A stretch of 64,000 nt of DNA from positions 439,409 through 503,408 of the forward strand of contig CAXXOZ010000006.1 in NCBI GenBank assembly GCA_963676435.2, written 5' to 3'. Made by a program: the position numbers and the translations under genes. Shown piece after piece: positions 8,960 through 17,438 of the stretch. This DNA comes from CAXXOZ01 sp963676435 (GTDB lineage: Bacteria > Bacillota > Clostridia > Lachnospirales > Lachnospiraceae). Under the pieces are notes generated by a model. It saw only the letters and a program-made list of their open reading frames with translations, ran no database searches and was not told the origin of the DNA. Position 1 is the stretch's first letter. Each line of letters starts with the position of its first letter.

Positions 8960-9030
8960 GCGGGTGTAGTTCAATGGTAGAACACTAGCCTTCCAAGCTA
9001 GATACGTGGGTTCGATTCCCATCACCCGCT
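8960..9030 (+). tRNA. tRNA-Gly (anticodon TCC)
   Basis: A 71-base class I tRNA. The acceptor GCGGGTG pairs with CACCCGC. The anticodon loop CTTCCAA gives TCC, reading GGA/GGG, and the T-loop is GGTTCGATTCC. A T-run directly after it may end transcription of the cluster. Confidence 0.93.
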
Positions 9031-9103
9031 TTTTTTGTACTCAAATTTATCTTGATTAGGGTTTTATGGTATGAGATAATTTATCGGTAGGAGATTTTTA
9101 AAA

Positions 9104-10795
9104 ATGAAAATAATGTTAGTTGCTATTAATTCTAAATATATACACTCTAACTTAGCGGTATATTCGTTAAAATCTTTTAGCGAGGAGTTTGAAGATTTGA
9201 TAGTTATAAAAGAATATACAATAAATAACAGACAACCAGAAATATTAAAAGACATATATGAAAATAAACCAGATGTTTTATTTTTTTCATGCTATATTTG
9301 GAATATAGAATATATAAAAAGAATAGCTAATTTAATTAATAAGGTGCTTCCGGATTTGGATATTTGGCTAGGTGGACCAGAAGTTTCATATGATCCAGAA
9401 AAGATATCAATGCAAAATGATTTTATAAAAGGTATTTTAATTGGAGAAGGCGAAGAAACATTTAAAGAGATCTGCAAATATTATGTGTATAGAAATATAG
9501 AATTAGAAGATATTAAAGGTCTATATATAAATGATAAAATAAAATCCTATAAAACAGAAACTAGAAATCCTATAGATATGGATAAACTTATATTTCCTTA
9601 CAAAAATGTAGAAGAATTCGAAAATAGAATAATATATTATGAAACAAGCAGAGGTTGCCCTTTTTCATGTAGTTACTGCTTATCTTCCATAGATAAAAAC
9701 TTAAGATTTAAAAATCTAGAAATTGTAGAAGAAGAACTAAAATTTTTCCTTGAAAAAAAAGTAAAACAGGTAAAGTTTGTAGATAGAACATTTAATTGTA
9801 ATAAAGCACATGCAAATCAAATAATAAAATATATTATTAAAAATGATAACAATTATACAAATTTTCATTTTGAGATTTCAGCAGATTTAATAGATGAAGA
9901 GCAGCTTGAATTTTTAAAAGAAGCTAGAGAAGGCTTAATACAGTTTGAAACAGGCGTTCAATCTACAAATAGAAAAACCCTTCAGGAAATTAAAAGATAT
10001 ACAGATTTTGATAAAATTTCTCAGGTTACAAAAAATATCAGTGAAATAGGAAATATACATCAGCATCTTGATTTAATTGCTGGGCTTCCATATGAATCTT
10101 ATTTAGACTTTAAAAAGTCTTTTGAGGATGTTTATGCACTTAAACCAGATGATTTACAACTAGGCTTTTTAAAGGTCTTAAAAGGGTCTTTAATCTATGA
10201 AAACATAGAAGAATATGACATTGTGTACGATCAAAATCCACCATATGAGGTCTTATATACAAAATGGATTAATTATGAAGAAATATTAAAATTAAAAGAA
10301 ATTGAAGAAGCCCTTGAAACATATTATAATAGTGGAAATTTTGAATATTCAATAAATTATTTAGAAACAAAATTTGATTCTCCATTTATTATGTATGAAA
10401 AACTAGGAAAATTTTTCGGAGAGAAAAATTTATTTACAAAACACTCAAGAATAAATAACTATAACTTATTGTTAGAGTTTTTTACTGATTTATTCTCAGT
10501 AGAAAAAGAGAAGTTTGCAGAATTATTAACTCATGACATTTATATAAAAGAAAAAATAAAAAGTCGTCCCCCTTTCTCAAAAGACTTAAAAGAATACTCA
10601 GAAACAATCAGGGAAAACTATGCAAAGTTGTTTGAAGAGGGATTTTTTAAAAACTATGCAGGCTATAGCCTTAAGCAAATTATAAATATGACTCATATGG
10701 AGATATATAAAGAAAATATTCTTAATAACAATAAAGAAATATTTGTTTTATATGATTATAAAAATGGGAGAACTTATAGTGATGAAATATCTTAA
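9104..10795 (+). CDS. B12-binding-domain radical SAM protein, DUF4080 type
   Basis: Radical SAM enzyme of unknown substrate. The N-terminal ~150 residues form a Rossmann-like cobalamin-binding-type domain (LGGPEVSYDPEKI). The cluster motif RGCPFSCSYCLSS (CxxxCxxC) at about residues 185-197 binds the 4Fe-4S cluster, and ETGVQSTNRKTLQEI fits the barrel core. A C-terminal DUF4080-like region follows, with a total length of 563. A GTAGGAG site precedes the ATG. Its last 14 bases overlap the nth start, so the two are coupled. The family is common in Clostridia but has no established reaction. Confidence 0.85.
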   Translation: MKIMLVAINSKYIHSNLAVYSLKSFSEEFEDLIVIKEYTINNRQPEILKDIYENKPDVLFFSCYIWNIEYIKRIANLINKVLPDLDIWLGGPEVSYDPEKISMQNDFIKGILIGEGEETFKEICKYYVYRNIELEDIKGLYINDKIKSYKTETRNPIDMDKLIFPYKNVEEFENRIIYYETSRGCPFSCSYCLSSIDKNLRFKNLEIVEEELKFFLEKKVKQVKFVDRTFNCNKAHANQIIKYIIKNDNNYTNFHFEISADLIDEEQLEFLKEAREGLIQFETGVQSTNRKTLQEIKRYTDFDKISQVTKNISEIGNIHQHLDLIAGLPYESYLDFKKSFEDVYALKPDDLQLGFLKVLKGSLIYENIEEYDIVYDQNPPYEVLYTKWINYEEILKLKEIEEALETYYNSGNFEYSINYLETKFDSPFIMYEKLGKFFGEKNLFTKHSRINNYNLLLEFFTDLFSVEKEKFAELLTHDIYIKEKIKSRPPFSKDLKEYSETIRENYAKLFEEGFFKNYAGYSLKQIINMTHMEIYKENILNNNKEIFVLYDYKNGRTYSDEIS

Positions 10796-11408
10796 TGAAA
10801 TTTTAGAATTGTTAGATGAAAAGTATGGCACAGATTATAAATGTTACTTAAATCATGAAAATGCCTGGCAGCTATTAATAGCAACAATATTAAGCGCACA
10901 GTGTACAGACGAAAGAGTAAATATGGTTACAAAAGACTTGTTTGTAAAATATGATTCGATAGAAAAATTTGCAAATGCCGACTTAAAAGAACTTGAAAAA
11001 GATATTCATTCTACTGGTTTTTATAGAAACAAGGCTAAGAACATTAAACTTTGTGCTACAAGAATTGTTAATGAATTTAATGGAGAAGTACCTAGAGATA
11101 TAAAAGATCTAACATCATTAGCAGGAGTTGGAAGAAAAACAGCAAATGTTATCAGGGGAAATATTTTTAATGATCCAAGTATTGTGGTAGATACTCATGT
11201 AAAAAGAATATCAAAAAGACTAGGTCTTACAAATAATGAGGACCCAGAAAAAATAGAATATGATTTGATGGAAGTATTACCAAAGAATCATTGGATACTA
11301 TATAATATTCAGATTATTGCATTGGGAAGAACGATATGTATAGCTAGAAAACCAAAATGCGAGGAATGTTTTTTAAGTAAACAATGTCCATCATTTGGCA
11401 GAGTTTAG
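10782..11408 (+). CDS. nth: Endonuclease III, DNA glycosylase/AP lyase
   Basis: Base-excision repair enzyme that removes oxidised pyrimidines and nicks abasic sites. It has the helix-hairpin-helix LAGVGRKTANVI with the catalytic Lys, and the GPD segment VVDTHVKRIS with the catalytic Asp. The C-terminal 4Fe-4S loop CIARKPKCEECFLSKQC has four cysteines in C-x6-C-x2-C-x5-C spacing. I use the ATG at 10782 because it matches the family N terminus (MKYLNEILELLDEKYG) and follows GGGAG; upstream in-frame starts lie inside the radical SAM gene. Length 208 is normal. Confidence 0.95.
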   Translation: MKYLNEILELLDEKYGTDYKCYLNHENAWQLLIATILSAQCTDERVNMVTKDLFVKYDSIEKFANADLKELEKDIHSTGFYRNKAKNIKLCATRIVNEFNGEVPRDIKDLTSLAGVGRKTANVIRGNIFNDPSIVVDTHVKRISKRLGLTNNEDPEKIEYDLMEVLPKNHWILYNIQIIALGRTICIARKPKCEECFLSKQCPSFGRV

Positions 11409-11996
11409 ATACTTTAAGATTACTTTTTTATTAATAGAATTAAGTGACTCAGCTGTTTTTATTAAGTGTTCAATTTTTTCTGGTGTGTTTAGGTGATTAT
11501 ATATTTTAAATAATAGTTTATATGTTTCACTGATATCACTTTTAGTTTTTACAGCAAATTCTAATATAAATACAGCCTGATCCTCAAAACCAAGTTCATA
11601 TAATCTTTTACCCCATTTATTTAAAAGTCTTACCAGATCAGTAAAGTTATCATCATATTCGGATAAAGCAGGAAGATTTGCTGAACCATACATGATTTTT
11701 AAATCAGTATTTGTAATACCAGTTAAGTTTACAAATTTTTTATTTATGAGTTTATTAAACTCTTCATGACATTGGCCAACTATAGTATCGTCATCTGCAA
11801 CCATAGGAAACTCTTCAGAGCGTAGATAAATATAATCTAAATCATCCAGACTCTTTTTACGAACCGAATTAGATTCAGACTCTCTGTTCCAAAATTGTTC
11901 ATTATCTTGTTCCTGTAAAATTTTACTTTTTCTTCTTTGGTATGCAAACCAAGTTATAAAAATGATTACTATACCTAAAACTGTAGGGAATCTCAT
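11391..11996 (-). CDS. Hypothetical membrane-anchored protein with TPR-like tail
   Basis: A 201-residue protein of unknown function. Residues 4-18 are a hydrophobic N-terminal anchor, followed by RRKS, so most of the chain is probably cytoplasmic. The C-terminal half is helical and resembles tetratricopeptide-type repeats (LYELGFEDQAVFILEFAVKT, then ETYKLLFKIYNHL). Its 3' end overlaps the end of convergent nth by 18 bases. It is transcribed alone on this strand. I see no motif that predicts an enzymatic activity. Confidence 0.65.
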   Translation of the reverse strand: MRFPTVLGIVIIFITWFAYQRRKSKILQEQDNEQFWNRESESNSVRKKSLDDLDYIYLRSEEFPMVADDDTIVGQCHEEFNKLINKKFVNLTGITNTDLKIMYGSANLPALSEYDDNFTDLVRLLNKWGKRLYELGFEDQAVFILEFAVKTKSDISETYKLLFKIYNHLNTPEKIEHLIKTAESLNSINKKVILKYLNSAK

Positions 11997-12075
11997 AATT
12001 TCTCCAATCAGTACTTGTTACAATCTGAAAAATGTTATATTATATTTATTAAATATTAGAAACGGGGTATTATAT

Positions 12076-12183
12076 ATGTTTAATCGTAGAAACAAAAAAG
12101 TCATAAGAATCGTATCGGTTATTATAATTTCTGTTATAGTGGTAGCAATGGTTCTGACTATGGTTCTGCCTTATATTATATAA
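12076..12183 (+). CDS. Small single-pass membrane protein, 35 aa
   Basis: An ATG at 12076 opens a 35-codon frame: a short basic N terminus (MFNRRNKKVIR), then one long hydrophobic helix to the C terminus (IVSVIIISVIVVAMVLTMVL). GGGG lies upstream, although the ribosome site is weak. The architecture recalls small basic-plus-helix peptides of Firmicutes such as DUF4044/Prli42-type proteins, but the similarity is only in layout. It sits 29 bases before the AIR-synthase-like gene, so the two may share a transcript. Confidence 0.5.
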   Translation: MFNRRNKKVIRIVSVIIISVIVVAMVLTMVLPYII

Positions 12184-12212
12184 TACATATAAATAAAATA
12201 AAAGGGCTTTGT

Positions 12213-13169
12213 ATGAAATCAGGAAAACTATCAGAAGCGGTTTTAAAAAGATCAGTGTTTAAAGAAATAACATCAAAAAGAAAAGATGTTATAATAGGTG
12301 CAGGTATATGTAGGGATTCAGCTGCAGTTAAAATACCCAAGGAAGATCTGGTATTGCTTTCGACAAATCCAATTTCAATAAATACAGATGATATAGAAGG
12401 ACCTTATTTATATAGGGTGTTAAATAATATTGCTGCATCAGGTGGAAAAGCAACAGGGGTTTTATTAAACTTTCTATTTCCTGAATTTTTTGAAGAGACA
12501 GACATTAGAAAATTAATGAAAATTTTTAATGAAGAGTGCAAGGAATTAGGACTACAGATAATTGGAGGTCACTCAGAACTTTCAGATTCAGTAAATAAAG
12601 CTATATGTACGATAACTGCTCTAGGTCATATAAAAGAAAATGAATTATTAAATATTAAAAAGGCAAAACCAGGTCATCAGATAGTAATGAGTAAACATGC
12701 TGGTGCAAAAGGAGCGTTAGACCTATATTTAAATAATAAGGAATTTTTAAAAAAAAGATTTCCTGAAATTTTTTTAGATAGAATAGATTTATATAAGAAA
12801 GATTTTTCAATTTTAAAAGAAGCTGAAATTGCTTTATCAAATGGGGTAATAGCAATGCATGATTTAAGCACTGGAGGTATTTTTAAGGGCCTTTGGGAAA
12901 TAGGATCAGGCTCAGGACTTGGAATGAATATAAGTCTGAAAGATATAAATATTAAACAGGAAACAATAGAGATAACAGAGCTATTAGATGCCAATCCATA
13001 CAAAATTAATTCTTCAGGTTCTCTACTTATGATTACAGAAGATGGAAAAAGCTTGGTAAATAGATTAAAAGAAAATTCAATCGAAGCAAATTTGATTGGA
13101 GAGTTAACAAAAAGCAATGACAGGATACTTTTAACTCAGGAAGGGAAAAGATATCTTGAATCAAATTAA
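12213..13169 (+). CDS. AIR synthase-related protein (HypE/PurM fold)
   Basis: A 318-residue member of the AIR synthase superfamily, which includes PurM, SelD, ThiL and HypE. It shows the N-terminal ATP-binding half (ISINTDDIEGPYLYRVLNNI and IAASGGKATGVLL), the GGH segment LQIIGGHSELSDSV, and the C-terminal domain with MHDLSTGGIFKGLWEIGSG. No hyp or sel genes are nearby, so the substrate is undetermined. The adjacent Lrp regulator and aminotransferase follow closely and may be co-transcribed. Confidence 0.8.
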   Translation: MKSGKLSEAVLKRSVFKEITSKRKDVIIGAGICRDSAAVKIPKEDLVLLSTNPISINTDDIEGPYLYRVLNNIAASGGKATGVLLNFLFPEFFEETDIRKLMKIFNEECKELGLQIIGGHSELSDSVNKAICTITALGHIKENELLNIKKAKPGHQIVMSKHAGAKGALDLYLNNKEFLKKRFPEIFLDRIDLYKKDFSILKEAEIALSNGVIAMHDLSTGGIFKGLWEIGSGSGLGMNISLKDINIKQETIEITELLDANPYKINSSGSLLMITEDGKSLVNRLKENSIEANLIGELTKSNDRILLTQEGKRYLESN

Positions 13170-13184
13170 AAAGGAGCGACTACT

Positions 13185-13667
13185 ATGAGAGAAAAGATTT
13201 TATCAGTACTTGAACAAAATGCAAGAATTGACTTTAATGAATTGGCGATTTTAATTGGCGAGGATGCAGTCGCCGTTGAAAAAGAAATCAAAAAAATGGA
13301 AGAAGAGAAGGTTATCTGCGGATATCATACACTTATAAATTGGGATAGCACAAATGATGAAAAAGTTATTGCACTTATTGAAGTTAAGGTAACTCCTCAG
13401 AGAGGAAGAGGATTTGATAAAATAGCTGAAGCTATATATAACTATGATGAAGTTGGAACAGTGTATTTAATGTCTGGTGGTTTTGACTTTACTGTTATTA
13501 TCGAAGGAAAAACCATGAAAGAAGTTGCACAGTTCGTTTCTGATAAGTTAGCACCAATGGATGCAATACAAAGTACAGCTACTCATTTTGTATTAAAAAA
13601 ATATAAAGAAAACGGAACTAAAATTGGACATATAAAAACTGATGAAAGAATGAAGGTGACATTTTGA
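13185..13667 (+). CDS. Lrp/AsnC-family transcriptional regulator
   Basis: A 160-residue feast/famine regulator. The N-terminal winged helix runs over about residues 1-55 (VLEQNARIDFNELAILIG) and the RAM ligand-binding domain over about 65-140 (IALIEVKVTPQRGRGFDKIA, TVYLMSGGFDFTVIIEG). AAGGAG precedes the ATG. Its stop overlaps the TTG start of the aminotransferase gene, so the two are translated together, and it probably controls that gene in response to an amino acid. Confidence 0.9.
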   Translation: MREKILSVLEQNARIDFNELAILIGEDAVAVEKEIKKMEEEKVICGYHTLINWDSTNDEKVIALIEVKVTPQRGRGFDKIAEAIYNYDEVGTVYLMSGGFDFTVIIEGKTMKEVAQFVSDKLAPMDAIQSTATHFVLKKYKENGTKIGHIKTDERMKVTF

Positions 13668-14821
13668 GAGACCCACTATCAAACAATGTAAAGAAAATAA
13701 AACCATCTGGAATTAGAAAATTCTTTGATATAGTTACGGAAATGAAAGATGCTATATCTTTGGGAGTTGGAGAGCCGGATTTTGATACCCCTTGGCATAT
13801 TAGGGAAGAGGGGATATATTCCCTTGAAAAAGGAAAAACTTTTTATACCTCAAATGCAGGGTTAAAGGAATTAAAAGTTGAAGTAAGTAATTATTTTAAA
13901 AGAAAAATGAATATTGAATATGATTATGATAAAGAAGTAATTATAACTGTTGGAGGAAGCGAAGCTATAGATATAGCGATAAGGGCTATGGTAGACCCAG
14001 GTGACGAAGTAATTATTCCACAGCCAAGTTTTGTTTCTTACCTTCCTTGTGTACAGCTAGCATATGCTGAACCAGTAATAATTGATTTGCAGGAAAAAGA
14101 TGATTTTAGACTTACAAAGGAACAGGTGATAAACGCAATTACTCCAAAGACAAAAGTACTTATATTACCGTTTCCTAATAATCCTACTGGAGCAATATTA
14201 GAAAAACATGAATTAGAAGAAATAGCAAAAATCTGTATCGAAAATGATATTTATGTTTTATCAGATGAAATATATGCAGAGCTTACCTATACAAAAGATC
14301 ACTATTCAATCATACAGGTTGAAGGGATGAAGGAAAGAACTGTATTAATAAATGGTTTCTCAAAAGCCTATGCTATGACAGGTTGGAGACTTGGATTTGC
14401 AGTAGCTCCAGAAATCATAATGGAGCAGATGATTAAGATTCATCAGTATGCAATAATGTGTGCCCCTACAACAAGTCAGTATGCAGCAGTTGCGGCTCTT
14501 AAAAATGGTGATAAAGATGTTCAGGAAATGAGAAAATCTTATGATCAGAGAAGGCGCTTCCTATTACATGAATTTAATAGAATAGGGATACCTTGTTTTG
14601 AACCATTTGGAGCATTTTATATGTTCCCAAATATACAAAAGTTTGGTATGACTTCAGAAGAATTTGCCATAAAATTATTAGAGTCACAAAAAGTAGCAGT
14701 AGTTCCAGGAACTGCATTTGGTGATTGTGGGGAAGGATTCTTAAGAATTTCTTACGCTTATTCACTTGATAATTTAAAAGAAGCTTTAAGCAGAATAGAA
14801 AGATTTGTGAATAGTTTATGA
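13664..14821 (+). CDS. Class I/II PLP-dependent aminotransferase (PatA/AspB-like)
   Basis: Fold-type I aminotransferase of 385 residues. The PLP lysine lies in NGFSKAYAMTGWRLG. Other family landmarks are LGVGEPDFDTPWHI, FPNNPTGAILEKHE and the C-terminal arginine in GEGFLRISYAYS. It starts at TTG (13664), overlapping the Lrp stop, with AAGGTGA upstream. It could be a diaminopimelate-, aspartate- or aromatic-type aminotransferase; sequence alone does not decide. Its stop overlaps the trmL start (ATGA). Confidence 0.9.
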   Translation: MRDPLSNNVKKIKPSGIRKFFDIVTEMKDAISLGVGEPDFDTPWHIREEGIYSLEKGKTFYTSNAGLKELKVEVSNYFKRKMNIEYDYDKEVIITVGGSEAIDIAIRAMVDPGDEVIIPQPSFVSYLPCVQLAYAEPVIIDLQEKDDFRLTKEQVINAITPKTKVLILPFPNNPTGAILEKHELEEIAKICIENDIYVLSDEIYAELTYTKDHYSIIQVEGMKERTVLINGFSKAYAMTGWRLGFAVAPEIIMEQMIKIHQYAIMCAPTTSQYAAVAALKNGDKDVQEMRKSYDQRRRFLLHEFNRIGIPCFEPFGAFYMFPNIQKFGMTSEEFAIKLLESQKVAVVPGTAFGDCGEGFLRISYAYSLDNLKEALSRIERFVNSL

Positions 14822-15309
14822 TAAATATAGTTTTATTAGAACCTGAGATACCAGCAAACACAGGTAACATAGGAAGAACGTGTGTAGCTACAGGTGCCAG
14901 GCTTCACCTCATAGAACCTATGGGCTTTAAAATTTCTCAAAAAGAGGTAAAAAGAGCAGGACTTGACTATTGGGAGCATCTAGATGTTACTGTATATGAT
15001 AATTATGATGATTTTTTAGAGAAAAATCAAAATGCCAAGATATACATGGCCACTACGAAAGCCGAACAAACCTACGCTGAAGCTGACTTTGAAGATAATT
15101 GCTTTATAATGTTTGGTAAAGAAAGTGCTGGTATTCCTGAGGAAATTTTATTAAAAAATAAGGAAACGGCTATCAGGATTCCCATGAATCATGAAATTCG
15201 TTCCCTAAACTTATCAAATTCAGTAGCAATTGTTTTGTATGAAGCTTTGCGTCAAAATGACTTTAAAGGAATGCAAAGCGCTGGAAAACTTCATAACTAT
15301 GACTGGTAG
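14818..15309 (+). CDS. trmL: tRNA (cytidine(34)-2'-O)-methyltransferase TrmL
   Basis: SPOUT-class methyltransferase that modifies the wobble ribose of tRNA-Leu. The SPOUT motifs are all present: PEIPANTGNIGRTC near the N terminus, FGKESAGIPEEIL in the middle, and the knotted SAM-binding C terminus IPMNHEIRSLNLSNSVAIVL. Length 163 is typical. It overlaps the upstream aminotransferase by four bases and is convergent with the histidine kinase, leaving only two bases between stops. Confidence 0.93.
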   Translation: MINIVLLEPEIPANTGNIGRTCVATGARLHLIEPMGFKISQKEVKRAGLDYWEHLDVTVYDNYDDFLEKNQNAKIYMATTKAEQTYAEADFEDNCFIMFGKESAGIPEEILLKNKETAIRIPMNHEIRSLNLSNSVAIVLYEALRQNDFKGMQSAGKLHNYDW

Positions 15310-15311
15310 AA

Positions 15312-16709
15312 TTATTTCTTTTTACTAGCCTTTTGTAATGTAAACATAAATTCTGTACCTGCACCTTCAGTACTTACTACGGTAATGTTCTCATCGTGTA
15401 GTTGCAGAATTTCTTTTACTATTGAGAGTCCAAGACCAGTTCCTGTCTTGTCTCGTCCTCTAGATTTATCAAGTTTAAAAAACCTGTCAAAAATCTTTGG
15501 AATTTCTTCCGAAGGAATACCTATACCGGAATCTTTTATAGAAACATATATTTTTTCACCCTTATCATGAACGGTTATAGATATAACTGAACCAGACTTA
15601 CTAAATTTTATTGCATTATCAATGAGGTTATATAAAACCTGTTCGATTTTTTCTTTATCTGCATTTACCAAAAAATATTTTGTTTTAAAAGTAGTTTCAA
15701 ATATTATCTTTTTCTTATTAGAGAGAACTTCGAGAGTCTCTATTGCGTGTCTGATTTCAGTTTTTATATTAAAATCTGTTAGGTCTAATCGGTGTTCCTT
15801 TTTCCCCCATGCATTTATAGTTAAAAGATTTTTAGTAAGTTTGTTTAGGCGATTTGTCTCAAATAGGACGGTACCTAAATATCTTTCCATTGATTCGGGA
15901 GGAATGGTGCCATCCTTCATGGCCTCAATATAGCCTTTTATTGAAGTCAGTGGAGACCTAAAGTCATGAGAAATATTGGCTATAAATTTTTTCTGATCCT
16001 CTTCTTGTGTCTTTAACTGTGATGCCATATAGTTTAGAGAAGCTGCAAGTTTACCAAGCTCATCATCAGTGTTTACTACTAGAACTTTGTATTGGAAATT
16101 ACCTTTTGCAAATTCTGTTGCGGCATGACTAATCTGCCTTATTGGTCTATATACAAAAACAGTAAATATAAATAAAACTATGAAAGATAATAAATATAAA
16201 ATTAGAAAGGTTATGAAAAAAATATTGGCTAAAAAATTCATTTCTTCATTTAGGTGTTCAGTATGCTTATGCATAATGATATTTTGTGTTTCTCCAAGAA
16301 AAACCAGACTTGTAGAATTAACACTTAAGGATGTTTCATTTAGATAATGTTCGAATGAACCTAAAAGGTAAATATTGTTTAATAAATTTTGATATTCATC
16401 TGGAGAAATATTTATAGGTGATGTCTCACTGGTTGAATAGGTAATATTACCATGAGTATCGACAAACCAGATTTCTACATCAAGAGATTTAGAATATATA
16501 TCAATTACGGAAGTATTATTTGGAGAATCTTTTATGGACTCAGCGAGTAATTCCCCGCTTTTTATTAGCGTTTCTGATTCAGAAACATATAAATTTCTAG
16601 TTATATTACTTAAAACAAGAGATAGAAATAAAAGACTTATTATACCAAAAGTAAAATAACCCAAAAAAAGCTTATTATAAAGAGTTTTTTTCATTAGGAT
16701 ATTTGACAT
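15312..16709 (-). CDS. Sensor histidine kinase
   Basis: Membrane sensor of the two-component system with the adjacent regulator. Two transmembrane helices (about residues 12-30 and 160-185) bracket an extracytoplasmic sensor region. A HAMP linker and HisKA follow, with the phospho-acceptor in ISHDFRSPLTSIKGY. The HATPase domain has N-box NLIDNAIKFS, DSGIGIP and GTGLGLSIVKEI. AAGGG precedes the ATG. The signal is unknown; the domain order resembles WalK/PhoR-type kinases. It lies five bases after the regulator gene. Confidence 0.92.
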   Translation of the reverse strand: MSNILMKKTLYNKLFLGYFTFGIISLLFLSLVLSNITRNLYVSESETLIKSGELLAESIKDSPNNTSVIDIYSKSLDVEIWFVDTHGNITYSTSETSPINISPDEYQNLLNNIYLLGSFEHYLNETSLSVNSTSLVFLGETQNIIMHKHTEHLNEEMNFLANIFFITFLILYLLSFIVLFIFTVFVYRPIRQISHAATEFAKGNFQYKVLVVNTDDELGKLAASLNYMASQLKTQEEDQKKFIANISHDFRSPLTSIKGYIEAMKDGTIPPESMERYLGTVLFETNRLNKLTKNLLTINAWGKKEHRLDLTDFNIKTEIRHAIETLEVLSNKKKIIFETTFKTKYFLVNADKEKIEQVLYNLIDNAIKFSKSGSVISITVHDKGEKIYVSIKDSGIGIPSEEIPKIFDRFFKLDKSRGRDKTGTGLGLSIVKEILQLHDENITVVSTEGAGTEFMFTLQKASKKK

Positions 16710-16714
16710 TATTT

Positions 16715-17419
16715 TTACCCTTTTGTATCGAACTTATATCCGATTCCCCAAACTGTTGAAAGAGACCATGAGTGATGATCATTTATTTTTTCACGTATTC
16801 TTTTTACATGAACATCTACTGTCCTTGTATCGCCGATATACTCATAACCCCAAATTCTATCTAAAAGCTGTTCCCTAGTAAAAACCTGATTTGGTGATGA
16901 AGCTAAAAAATGTAAAAGTTCAATTTCTTTTGGTGGCATATCAATTGTTTTGCCCATATATTTAACTGTATAGTCAGTTAAACTTACTAGCAAGTCGGGA
17001 TACTCAACAATGTCAGCAGATTTTTTTGAAGCTTCTGTTTGCTTACAGTTTTTATAACGCCTCAAAACAGCTTTTACCCTTGCTACCAGTTCTTTTGAGT
17101 CAAAAGGTTTGTTTATGTAATCATCTGCCCCTAGTTCTAATCCTAATACTTTATCAAAGGTTTCGCCTTTTGCTGAAAGAATTATTATCGGTACTGAAGA
17201 ATCTTTTCTTATTTCTCTACAAACCTCGTATCCATCAATTCCTGGAAGCATCAAATCCAAAAGAATAAGATTTGGTTCATAAGTTTTTACTACTTCTAGT
17301 GCTTCTTCTCCGTCGGTAACTTTTTTTGTGTCAAAACATTCTTTAGTCAAATATAAAGAAATTAAGTCTGCAATATTCTCGTCGTCATCAACAATGAGTA
17401 TCTTTTGCCTGTTTTGCAT
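16715..17419 (-). CDS. OmpR-family response regulator
   Basis: DNA-binding partner of the kinase just downstream. The receiver domain shows KILIVDDDENIADL, the phospho-acceptor Asp in LILLDLMLPGIDGYEV, and the conserved Lys in DDYINKPFDSKELVAR. The C-terminal winged helix has EIELLHFLASSPNQVFTREQ and DVHVKRIREKI. I place the start at 17419 (MQNRQKILIVDDD), where GGTGG has good spacing; a GTG at 17431 is an alternative. Confidence 0.93.
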   Translation of the reverse strand: MQNRQKILIVDDDENIADLISLYLTKECFDTKKVTDGEEALEVVKTYEPNLILLDLMLPGIDGYEVCREIRKDSSVPIIILSAKGETFDKVLGLELGADDYINKPFDSKELVARVKAVLRRYKNCKQTEASKKSADIVEYPDLLVSLTDYTVKYMGKTIDMPPKEIELLHFLASSPNQVFTREQLLDRIWGYEYIGDTRTVDVHVKRIREKINDHHSWSLSTVWGIGYKFDTKG

Positions 17420-17438
17420 AAAACCTACCACCCTTCTT

